This document shows positions 14,568 to 22,800 of a stretch of DNA of 22,800 nucleotides, in pieces (the first letter of the stretch is position 1; each line of letters begins with the position of its first letter). The stretch comes from AC-37 sp045805345 (GTDB lineage Bacteria; Actinomycetota; Thermoleophilia; Solirubrobacterales; Thermoleophilaceae). Position numbers and translations under genes: made by a program. The stretch spans positions 1 to 22,800 of the forward strand of contig JBJMLK010000123.1 in NCBI GenBank assembly GCA_045805345.1, read 5' to 3'. The notes beneath the pieces were generated by a model. It did no database searches, was not told the DNA's origin, and saw nothing but the letters and a program-made list of their open reading frames with translations.

Positions 14568-15671
14568 ATGGCCCCCCTCCGCCCCGAGTCATTGCGGTTC
14601 CAGCACACGGCCGGCGTCTCGCCGGGCGCGCTGACCATCGCTGGGCGCGATCTCACCCGCGAGTGGGACGTGCTCGCCGAGAAGCTGGGCGCACCGCCCT
14701 TCCTCCGGCCCGGATGGTTCCAGGCGTGGCACGCCGCATACGGGGAGGGCGAGCTGCGGCTGCTGACCGTCGACCGCGGCGGTCGGCTCGCCGGCGTGCT
14801 GCCGGTCGAGACCAAGGGCAGCGCGACGCTCTCGCCCACCAACACGCACACCCCGCTGTTCGGGGCGCTCGCCGACGGCCCCGAGGTGGAGGCGGACCTT
14901 GTCCGCGAGCTGCTGCGCACGAGCGCCGGCAGGATCGAGCTGGCCTACGTCGACCCCGCGACCCGCTGGTTCACCGCGCTCCGCGAGATGCTTCCCGGGA
15001 CCAAGCGCTCCGACCGCCGGAGCCTCATGGTCGACACGATCTCGCGCTCGCCGCACGTGCCGACCAGTGGCGGGTGGGACGCCTACCGCGCCCAGCGGCC
15101 GCGCAAGTTCATGAAGGAGCTTGCTCGTCTGCGCCGTCGCCTCGCCGAGCGCGGCGCGGTCGAGCTCTCCGTCCACTCCGGCGCGGCGGACCTCGAAGCG
15201 GCGCTCGACGAGTTCGTGGCAATCGAGTCATCGGGCTGGAAGGCCGGCACCGGGACCGCGATCGCCTCGCGCGACGCCAGCCGCCGCTTCTACGCCGACA
15301 TCGCCAGCTGGGCGGCCGAGCGCGGCTGGCTGCGCCTGGCCTCGCTGCGCCTGGACGGTCGCGCCATCGCCGCCGAATTCGACCTCGCCTGCGCGGGCTC
15401 GCTCTACTCGCTCAAGTGCGGCTTCGACCCCGAGTACCGCGCCTTCGGCCCGGGCCAGCTCCTCACGCACGACTGCGTGAAGCTCGCGTTCGACGAGGGT
15501 CTGGCCTCATACGAGTTCCTCGGCACCGACGAGCACTACAAGCTGAACTGGACCGACGCCACCCGCGAGCGCGTCCGCGTGAGGAGCTTCCCGCGCACGG
15601 TCTCGGGCGACCTCAGCGCGGTGGCGCGTCACTACGCGCGGCCGGTGGTTCGCCGGATGCGTCGCGGCTAG
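14568..15671 (+). CDS. GNAT / BioF2-like (FemAB-type) acetyltransferase
   Basis: The 367-residue product carries the acetyltransferase fold found in BioF2-like and FemAB-related proteins, which transfer acyl or aminoacyl groups, often to cell-envelope precursors. Family-typical features are APPFLRPGWFQAWHAAYGEG near the N-terminus and SPTNTHTPLFG. The main domain follows with RKFMKELARLRRRLAERG, IESSGWKAGTGTAI, WAAERGWLRLASLRLDG and FGPGQLLTHDCVKLAFDEGL. The protein at 20101-21162 is a clear paralogue with the same blocks. Start is ATG 14568; ATG 14532 is an alternative adding 12 residues, and neither has a strong ribosome binding site. The C-terminus overlaps the end of the convergent GNAT gene by 59 bases. 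Confidence 0.85.
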   Translation: MAPLRPESLRFQHTAGVSPGALTIAGRDLTREWDVLAEKLGAPPFLRPGWFQAWHAAYGEGELRLLTVDRGGRLAGVLPVETKGSATLSPTNTHTPLFGALADGPEVEADLVRELLRTSAGRIELAYVDPATRWFTALREMLPGTKRSDRRSLMVDTISRSPHVPTSGGWDAYRAQRPRKFMKELARLRRRLAERGAVELSVHSGAADLEAALDEFVAIESSGWKAGTGTAIASRDASRRFYADIASWAAERGWLRLASLRLDGRAIAAEFDLACAGSLYSLKCGFDPEYRAFGPGQLLTHDCVKLAFDEGLASYEFLGTDEHYKLNWTDATRERVRVRSFPRTVSGDLSAVARHYARPVVRRMRRG

Positions 15672-16194
15672 CCCTGAGCTCGTAGACGCCGACCGGCACA
15701 CGCGCCTCCGGGTGCTGGACCGTCGTGAACGGCCGCATCCCGAGCCTGGACGCGACCCGCTGCGAGCGCACGTTGGTGGCGTCCACCAGCGCGATGACCC
15801 GCTCCACGGGCAGGTGCGCGAACGCGGTCTCGATGGCCGCCGACGCGCCCTCGAGCGCAAGCCCGCGCCCCCAGTACGGCCGCCGGTAGGTCCAGCCGAT
15901 CTCGACCTCGCCGGCCAGCTCCGGCACGAACAGCGGGTGCGCCGGGCCGGTCCAGCCGGCGATCGTCCGCGTGGCGCGCTCCTCGGCCAGCCAGAGCCCG
16001 AAGCCGTGGCGCTCCCAGTGGGCCAGATGGTGTTCGAAGCGAGCGAGCGCGAAGCGCGGATCCGGCCCGAGGTCCGGCCGCAGCGCCCGCCACACCGACG
16101 GGTCGCCCCAGATCCCCAGCCAGGCCCCGCGGTCGGACCCGCGCGGCCGGCGCAGCACCAGCCGGTCCGTCGTCACGCGGTCGGGGAAGTCCAC
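15613..16194 (-). CDS. GNAT family N-acetyltransferase (RimJ/RimL-like)
   Basis: The 193-residue product matches the RimJ/RimL-like GNAT fold, which transfers an acetyl group from acetyl-CoA to an amine. It opens with RVTTDRLVLRRPRGSD, has the beta strand GEVEIGWTYRRPYWGRGLAL at about residues 95-114 (the acetyl-CoA pyrophosphate loop region), and then VIALVDATNVRSQRVASRLG. The start GTG shares its first base with the TAG stop of the 2-phosphoglycerate kinase gene (TAGTG), so it is almost certainly coupled to it. It is the last gene of the cpgS-pgk2 operon. Its substrate is unknown; the linkage suggests stress or solute metabolism but could be coincidental. Confidence 0.85.
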   Translation of the reverse strand: MDFPDRVTTDRLVLRRPRGSDRGAWLGIWGDPSVWRALRPDLGPDPRFALARFEHHLAHWERHGFGLWLAEERATRTIAGWTGPAHPLFVPELAGEVEIGWTYRRPYWGRGLALEGASAAIETAFAHLPVERVIALVDATNVRSQRVASRLGMRPFTTVQHPEARVPVGVYELRASRDASGEPPAARSDAPPR

Positions 16195-17075
16195 TACGTC
16201 GCGGAGACCTTGGCCCGGACGATGTCCATCGCCTCGATCACCGCGGCGTCGAGGTTCGTCGCGTCGATCACGGGCACGCCGCGCGCCTGCGCGCGCTCGA
16301 CCAGCAGGCCCTGGAGCTTGCGGATCTGCTCGAAGCGGCGCAGGTAGCGCAGCGCCGGGCGCGAGCCGCTGCCGCGCAGCGAGAAGTGGCTGCGGTGCGC
16401 GTCCTCGTCCTCGATCGCCACCACGGCCTCCACCAGCGAGCAGCCGTCGCGTGCCTCGCCGTCGAGCGTGCCCGGCACGAGGTGCACGCCCTCGAGGATC
16501 ATCGGCGTGCGCTCCTGTATCGCCCGCTCGGCTATCGCCACCACGCCGGTCCGGATGCTCGCCACCTGGCGCAGGTAGCCGACGAGGTCCGGGTCGCCGT
16601 CGCCGATCTCGTCGGGATCGACCGTCTGTCCCGCCTCGAACGACGAGTAGTGCACCACCGGCATGAAGTCGTGTGAGAAGAACGCCCGGATCACGTTGCG
16701 GATCGCGTCGGTGGCGATCACCCGCGAGATGCCGACGCGGCCCGCCAGCAGCGTGGCGAGCGTGGACTTGCCCACTCCGGGCGCGCCGCCGAGCATCACG
16801 ATCAGCGGCCGCTCGAGCCGGTCGAGCCCCTCCCAGTCGAGGAAGCGCCGCGCCGCCTCGTCGCCCTCCTGCTCGCGCACCGCGTCGGCCGCCAGCGCGC
16901 GCAGCGCTTCCACGTCGATCGTCGGCTCGCCCCGCTCCCCGAGCCGCGCCTCGAGCGCGCGCGCCACCTCGTATGCCCGGTCCGGCGCGAGGCCCGACGC
17001 GGACAGCGCCTGCGCCATCAGGCCCTTCGAGAACGGCAGCCCGTGCTCTCCCTTGAGGACGATCGTCTCAGGCAT
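16194..17075 (-). CDS. pgk2: 2-phosphoglycerate kinase
   Basis: The 293-residue product is predicted to phosphorylate 2-phosphoglycerate to 2,3-diphosphoglycerate with ATP, the first step to cyclic 2,3-diphosphoglycerate as known from Methanothermus. The N-terminal part resembles an ATP-cone-like regulatory region (LPFSKGLMAQALSASGL). The kinase domain has the P-loop GGAPGVGKST at residues 96-105, then VIATDAIRNVIRAFF and a PMILEGVHLVPG segment. Its ATG at 17075 lies inside the end of the cyclic-DPG synthetase gene (8-base overlap), and the next gene starts at its own stop, so three genes are coupled. Length is close to the archaeal enzyme. The neighbouring synthetase gene strongly supports the call. 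Confidence 0.85.
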   Translation of the reverse strand: MPETIVLKGEHGLPFSKGLMAQALSASGLAPDRAYEVARALEARLGERGEPTIDVEALRALAADAVREQEGDEAARRFLDWEGLDRLERPLIVMLGGAPGVGKSTLATLLAGRVGISRVIATDAIRNVIRAFFSHDFMPVVHYSSFEAGQTVDPDEIGDGDPDLVGYLRQVASIRTGVVAIAERAIQERTPMILEGVHLVPGTLDGEARDGCSLVEAVVAIEDEDAHRSHFSLRGSGSRPALRYLRRFEQIRKLQGLLVERAQARGVPVIDATNLDAAVIEAMDIVRAKVSAT

Positions 17076-18312
17076 CGTCGTGCAGGCGGATCAGCTCGGC
17101 GTCGAGGTCGGCGCCGAGCCCCACCGGGCGGTTGCGGACGAAGACCACGCGCGCGCCCTCGCGCTGCGCGCGCACGGCCACCGTGTCGATCGCGGCGGCC
17201 TTGAGCTCCGTGAGGTAGACGTCGCAGCGCTCGGCGCTGGCGCGCTCGAGGTCCTCGCCCAGCACGGAGCGGCGGGCCAGGTTGGTGGAGGCCACGGCGG
17301 GGTCGAGCCCGTGCCAGGGGCCCACCGCGGTGGTGAAGAGCGCCACCCGGGCCCCGTCGGGCAGCTCCTCGGCGGGCTCCGGCCGCAGCTCGAACCGGAT
17401 CGTGCGCCCGGCGGCGAAGCGCTCGATCTCCCGCACCTCGTCGTCGCCGAGCCGGGCGGCCGCCAGAACGAGGTCGGAGCGCATCAGCCTGTAGGCGCCC
17501 AGCTCGCGCACGGCCGCCTCCGCGTTGCCCGCGATGCAGACGGTCCGGTCTACCTCGACCGGCGGGATGCACGACCCCGAGCCCTCGAACAGCATCGCGC
17601 CGGGCTCCTGCGCCGCCGCCAGCGCCGCGCCGTCGGCAACGTTCGAGGACCACGGCGCGCCGGCCAGCCCGCCGCCCACCCGCCGGCACCCGACCGCGTC
17701 GACTCCGGCGAGCACCGCGTCCTCGAGGTAGTCGGAGGCCGCGTGCCGGCCGGCACCGGCTATCGCGAGCAGGTCGTCCAGCCCGGTGCCGGCGCGGGCG
17801 AGCTGCGGCTCGGGGGGGCCGCCGCGGCCCATCGAGACGATCACCGGGCGCGCCCCGCGGTCGCGCAGCACGCGCGCCCAGTGCCCGGCCACGGCGGTCT
17901 TGCCGGTGCGCTTGCCCGTGGCGATCACGGCGAGCTTCGGCCCGTCGAAGTCGACGCTCGCGTACGCCGGCGGCTCGATCACGAGGCCGGGCGACTCGTA
18001 GCGCATGCCCAGGTGCAGGGCCAGCGAGGCCAGCTCCAGCTTGCGCTCCGGCGTGAGGATCGGCTCGTCGGCGAGGTCGACCACGGCCCGGCCAGGCGAC
18101 GCCAGCGCGCGCAGCCCCGCCTCGGGGCCGGAGGTCTCGATCTCGCGGCCGTAGTGCTCCGCCGCGGCGGCCAGGACCGCCGGACCCGTCTTCTCCTCGC
18201 CGCCGCAGAAGACCACGCCGGCGAGGCCGCGCTCGCGGTCCAGCCGGTCGAGCGCGTCGCGCACCACCGAGGGGTGGTGCTCGCCGTCGATCAGGGCCAC
18301 GGTCGATGACAC
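17068..18312 (-). CDS. cpgS: Cyclic 2,3-diphosphoglycerate synthetase
   Basis: The 414-residue product is predicted to close the intramolecular phosphoanhydride of 2,3-diphosphoglycerate at the expense of ATP, giving cyclic 2,3-diphosphoglycerate. Visible features are an N-terminal VALIDGEHHPSVVRDALD segment typical of this family and GVVFCGGEEKTGP. A P-loop VIATGKRTGKTAVAGHWARV follows at about residues 129-148, and MLFEGSGSCIPPVEVDRTV later. GTG 18312 is chosen because GAGGA lies eight bases before it; the open frame continues upstream but that part is unlikely coding. It is the first gene of an operon with pgk2 and a GNAT gene and is divergent from the LamG-phosphoesterase gene. Confidence 0.85.
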   Translation of the reverse strand: MSSTVALIDGEHHPSVVRDALDRLDRERGLAGVVFCGGEEKTGPAVLAAAAEHYGREIETSGPEAGLRALASPGRAVVDLADEPILTPERKLELASLALHLGMRYESPGLVIEPPAYASVDFDGPKLAVIATGKRTGKTAVAGHWARVLRDRGARPVIVSMGRGGPPEPQLARAGTGLDDLLAIAGAGRHAASDYLEDAVLAGVDAVGCRRVGGGLAGAPWSSNVADGAALAAAQEPGAMLFEGSGSCIPPVEVDRTVCIAGNAEAAVRELGAYRLMRSDLVLAAARLGDDEVREIERFAAGRTIRFELRPEPAEELPDGARVALFTTAVGPWHGLDPAVASTNLARRSVLGEDLERASAERCDVYLTELKAAAIDTVAVRAQREGARVVFVRNRPVGLGADLDAELIRLHDDA

Positions 18313-18458
18313 GCGGGAAATCCTCGCAGCAGGCCCGGCGCCCGGCCCTCCTACATACGTCCAGTAGCCCGCAAGGCCGCTTGCAATGCGGCATCGAAGG
18401 GCGTAAATTGACTGGCCCAGGGGAACGATCAGACGTACCATTGGGAACGGACTCCCGT

Positions 18459-20132
<1,674 letters not shown>

Positions 20133-21141
20133 AGCGCTTGGCGAGCGGGCGACCGTAGCGCCAGGCCAGGTACTCCGCCGCCCCCGCCGGGCGGCGCGGG
20201 AAGGCCTGGAACCTGACCCGCTCGCGCGCGAGGCTCGTCCAGCTCCGCTTGTAGTCGTCGGCCTGGCCGAGCAGCTCGTACGAGTCGAGCCCGAGCTGGA
20301 ACGCGCGCTCGATCCCATGGTGAGTCAGGAGGGTGCCGGGGCCGGACTTGCGCTCCGCCACGTCGAAGCCGCCCTTGAGCACGTAGAAGGCCCCGCCGTG
20401 CTCCAGGCACATGTCGAAGGCGAGCGCGCGACCGTCGAGCCGCAGGAACGCCAGGCGCAGCCAGCCGCGTTCGGCGGCCCAGTGCGCCACCTCGCGGTAG
20501 AAGCGCTCGACGGCGGGGTCGGACAGGATCGCGGTGCCGGCGTCCGCCTTCCAGCCCGAGCCCTCGAGGCGGAAGCCGTCCGCCAGCAGGTCGTCCAGCC
20601 GCTCGCTACCGTCCTCGTACGAGACCTGCAGGTCCCCCCGTTCCTCAAGGCGCCGCCAGAGGCGGCCGATTTCCTTACGGAACTTGCGGTCGAGGCCTCC
20701 CATGTACTCCTCGAACGGACCGCCAACCGGCACGTACGGTGCCCGGGCGATGGTCCTGACGATGCTTCTCGCGCCGGCCTCCCCGGCGGCGGCCTCGCAT
20801 TGCTCGAGGCCGGGTGCGTCCGGCGACAGGAACCACAGGTCGGCTCGGCGGCGCGCGTCCCGAAGCAGCCGGCCGGCCAGGTCGCGGGCGGCGTCGGCGT
20901 CCTCGGCCACCGGGCCGAACAGCGGCGTGTGCCAGTCGGTGGGCGAGACGAGCGCGCCGCGCCGAGCGGCCACGGGCAACAGCCCGGCCAGCCGGCCGTC
21001 GCGTCGCGTGACCAGCACCCTCAGCTCGCCGGCGCCCCGCGCCCGGTGGCACGCCTCCACCCATCCGGCCCGGAGGAACGGCGCGGCGCCGGTCCGGTCC
21101 GCCAGCTCCCCCCACTCCGCCCGCAGCTCGTCGTCGAGGAC

Positions 21142-21171
21142 GTGTTGGTCGTGACCGGCCACGAGCGGCAC
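21142..21171. promoter_or_regulatory. Imperfect palindrome at the divergent acetyltransferase starts
   Basis: Read from either strand, the sequence gives GTG-(A/G)CC-GG(C/T)-CAC-GA(G/C) and then CAC two codons on. As a result both divergent genes can begin V(T/A)GH(E/D)xH. This may be an operator or a coincidence of shared codons. It is also where the predicted 5' ends of the two genes overlap by 12 bases. Confidence 0.45.
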
Positions 21172-22257
21172 ACCGTATCGGCCGTCGACCCCGTCGCGGA
21201 CCAGCGCTGGGACGAGATGGTGCGGTCGCACCCCGACGCGGGGGCGTACCACCTCGGGGGCTGGGCGCGCGTGCTCCAGGCCGCGTACGGCGACCGGCCG
21301 TCCTACCTGGGCCTCTTCGCGGGCGGCGACCAGCTCGTCGGCGGCCTTCCCCTCATGCGAACCCGCGGGCTGGTCACGGGGGTGCGGATGCGGTCCCTGC
21401 CGGTCGTGCCGCCGGCGGGCCCGCTCGCCCCGGACGACGCCGGCCGGCGGCTGCTGCTCGAGGCGGCATGCGGGGCGGCCGACCGGGCCGGAGCGAAGAT
21501 CTGGACGCTCCATTCGCGGGGCGCCGGCCACGAGGCACTGGCGCCCGCGCTGCGGCCGAAGCCCAAGCACCCGACCTGGGTCCTCGACCTCCCCGAGGAC
21601 GTCGACGAGATGCGCCGCGGCTGGAAGAAGACGTCGAACAACCTGTGGCGGAACATCCGCAAGGCCGACCGCGCCGGGGTCACGGTCCGCGAGGCTCGGT
21701 CGGAGGACGACCTGCGCACCTTCTACGCGCTGTACCTGCGCGTGATGCGGCGCCGCTGCGTGCTGCCGCGGCCGTTCCGCCAGCTCCAGGAGGACCGCCG
21801 CCTGCTGGGGCCCGACGGCCACTTCCGGCTGTTCCTGGCCGAGCACGAGGGCGACGTGGTGGCCGGCGGCCTCTACCACCGGCTCGGCGACACGGTGGAC
21901 CTCCTCTACAACGGCAGCGACGATGCCCGCCTGGACGTCCGCCCCAACCACGCCCTCTACTGGCACGTGATCGAGTGGGCGGCGAGCGAGGGCTGCTCCG
22001 AGCTCGACTTCGGGCACGCGCGCGTGGACTCGTCGCTGGCGCGCTTCAAGGCGCAGTGGAGCGCCCGCGAGGTGCCCGAGTACCGCTACGACTACGTGCC
22101 AGGCGCCGCGACCGAGGCCGCGCCGGAGCCGGCCGAGTCGCCGGGCGGCCGCGCCCTGGAGGGCCGGGGCGGGAGCGGCCCGATGGAGCGCGTCTGGCCG
22201 CACCTGCCGCTGCCGGCCACGCGGGCGGCGGCGGCGCTGGCGTACCGGTTCTTTTGA
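21151..22257 (+). CDS. FemAB-like GNAT acyltransferase
   Basis: The 368-residue product belongs to the FemAB-like branch of the acetyltransferase superfamily and resembles the proteins linked to exopolysaccharide and exosortase (XrtA/PEP-CTERM) loci. GGWARVLQAAYGDRPSYL lies near the N-terminus. SNNLWRNIRKADRAGVTV is the typical basic SK-x-RNxxRKA-type segment, and DFGHARVDSSLARFKAQWSA is the FGRS-x-x-GTxxFKxxW-like block. The tail is alanine- and proline-rich. GTG 21151 follows GAGGA by ten bases and is preferred over GTG 21142. It is divergent from the gene at 20101-21162. No exosortase or PEP-CTERM target is visible in the window. Confidence 0.85.
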   Translation: MTGHERHTVSAVDPVADQRWDEMVRSHPDAGAYHLGGWARVLQAAYGDRPSYLGLFAGGDQLVGGLPLMRTRGLVTGVRMRSLPVVPPAGPLAPDDAGRRLLLEAACGAADRAGAKIWTLHSRGAGHEALAPALRPKPKHPTWVLDLPEDVDEMRRGWKKTSNNLWRNIRKADRAGVTVREARSEDDLRTFYALYLRVMRRRCVLPRPFRQLQEDRRLLGPDGHFRLFLAEHEGDVVAGGLYHRLGDTVDLLYNGSDDARLDVRPNHALYWHVIEWAASEGCSELDFGHARVDSSLARFKAQWSAREVPEYRYDYVPGAATEAAPEPAESPGGRALEGRGGSGPMERVWPHLPLPATRAAAALAYRFF

Positions 22258-22263
22258 TCCGCG

Positions 22264-22277
22264 CGGTCGCGCGACCG
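22264..22277. repeat. Perfect 14-base palindrome
   Basis: CGGTCGCGCGACCG equals its own reverse complement and lies seven bases after the acetyltransferase stop. It could fold as a small hairpin or serve as a protein site. High GC content makes such palindromes fairly likely by chance. Confidence 0.5.
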
Positions 22278-22306
22278 TAAACAGCGGCTTAGGAGGGTAG
22301 GCCTCG

Positions 22307-22359
22307 AGGGGGTGGCACGGATTGCGTCAACATGGCTGACGAAATACGTGCCACCCCCT
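22307..22359. repeat. Long near-perfect stem-loop in the intergenic region
   Basis: A 13-base stem, AGGGGGTGGCACG (22307-22319), pairs perfectly with CGTGCCACCCCCT (22347-22359). Inside is a symmetric 5x5 internal loop, then a five-base stem CGTCA/TGACG (22325-22329/22337-22341) around a seven-base loop. It does not have a long T tract, so it differs from a standard terminator. It looks like a dispersed repeat or structured element. Confidence 0.7.
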
Positions 22360-22373
22360 TTCAGGCTGCCCTC

Positions 22374-22393
22374 AAAAAGCCGCAGTTTGCGGC
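22374..22393 (-). terminator. Intrinsic terminator of the SCP2-like gene
   Basis: On the minus strand, GCCGCA pairs with TGCGGC around AAC and is followed by TTTTT. It lies about 30 bases after the stop of the minus-strand gene at 22424-22786, the expected place for its terminator. Confidence 0.7.
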
Positions 22394-22423
22394 GGCGCAG
22401 CCGTGACGGGCCGCGGAGACCGG

Positions 22424-22786
22424 CTACCGCCCGCCCGCCCGAGCCAGCTGCCGCTCGATCACGTTCCCCACGAGCTTCACCACTGCCGGCTCGCCGGTCG
22501 CGGTCACGTGCCCGCGGCGGTAGGCGTCGGCCCAGTCGCGCAGGCGGCCGTCCTTCACCAGCCGGTTGAACTCGGGGCGCTGGACGGTGACCGACACGCG
22601 CGCGTCGGCGGCCGGGTCCCGCGAGACCTTCGGCCCCGGCAGCTCCACGCGCCATACCGGCGCGCCGGCGCCGTGGGTCGGCAGCTCGAGCTTGATCACG
22701 ATCGTGAGCTGGCGCAGCGCGGGCACCTCGTCGCCGAAACGGCTAACCGCCTGCTCGATCAGCGCACGCGTATCCCCGGCCGACAT
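22424..22786 (-). CDS. SCP2 sterol-binding-domain-like small protein
   Basis: The 120-residue product resembles the small SCP2-like fold that binds lipids in a hydrophobic tunnel. The pattern of short strands (LTIVIKLEL, VWRVELPG, ARVSVTVQRPEFNRLVKDG) followed by a helix and a GHVTATGEPAVVKLVGNVIE tail supports this. The ATG at 22786 is used; the frame stays open to the window edge, so a longer form cannot be excluded. It carries its own terminator downstream. The call is by pattern only. Confidence 0.5.
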   Translation of the reverse strand: MSAGDTRALIEQAVSRFGDEVPALRQLTIVIKLELPTHGAGAPVWRVELPGPKVSRDPAADARVSVTVQRPEFNRLVKDGRLRDWADAYRRGHVTATGEPAVVKLVGNVIERQLARAGGR

Positions 22787-22800
22787 CAGCCGGCACCGTC

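Noticed and set aside
16663..18309. Plus-strand open frame of 548 codons over the cpgS-pgk2 genes
   Set aside because: Antisense shadow of the cyclic-DPG operon; no motifs, and opposite-strand frames carry P-loops and family signatures.
18408..18413. TTGACT as a -35 element for the LamG-phosphoesterase gene
   Set aside because: The sequence 17 bases downstream (AGACGT) is a poor -10; the better TACCAT is 22 bases away.

Overview
The window is high-GC DNA with many GTG starts and densely packed genes, typical of an actinobacterium. The gene mix (Rhs-type secreted protein, several BioF2/FemAB-like acetyltransferases, a cyclic 2,3-diphosphoglycerate pathway, LamG-phosphoesterase) suggests a soil or environmental member of the deep Thermoleophilia/Rubrobacteria side. 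That placement is inference from gene content only; there is no rRNA or other marker here.

Layout. 1-880: the 3' end of sucD (succinyl-CoA ligase alpha), a structured leader and a small ferredoxin. 873-2453: a small membrane protein and an ATP-grasp ligase. 2484-5290: an unusual minus-strand array of small membrane proteins plus a lipoprotein, containing duplicated and broken pieces. 5359-9819: a 1486-residue secreted Rhs/YD-repeat protein on the same strand, just upstream of that array. 10004-10561: an ECF-like sigma factor divergent from the Rhs gene. 10596-13620: a Wzx-like flippase and a flavin amine oxidase. 13625-14458: a minus-strand methyltransferase. 14568-15671: a BioF2-like acetyltransferase. 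15613-18312: a tightly coupled minus-strand operon of cyclic 2,3-diphosphoglycerate synthetase, 2-phosphoglycerate kinase and a GNAT acetyltransferase. 18459-20132: a secreted LamG-metallophosphoesterase. 20101-22257: two divergent FemAB/BioF2-like acetyltransferases whose start regions overlap in an imperfect palindrome. 22258-22423: a non-coding stretch with a long stem-loop, a palindrome and a terminator. 22424-22786: an SCP2-like protein.

How the parts may work together. The cpgS-pgk2 pair looks like a complete two-step route from 2-phosphoglycerate to cyclic 2,3-diphosphoglycerate, a thermoprotective solute known from methanogens. The flippase, ATP-grasp ligase, methyltransferase and three FemAB/BioF2-like proteins suggest envelope or extracellular-polymer modification, but they are not one operon. 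The Rhs gene, the divergent sigma factor and the downstream array of small membrane proteins with duplicated fragments form the most unusual part of the window. It resembles a polymorphic-toxin-like locus with a decaying or expanding accessory tail, although no toxin or immunity function can be read directly from the sequence. No tRNA, rRNA, CRISPR array or transposase was seen.
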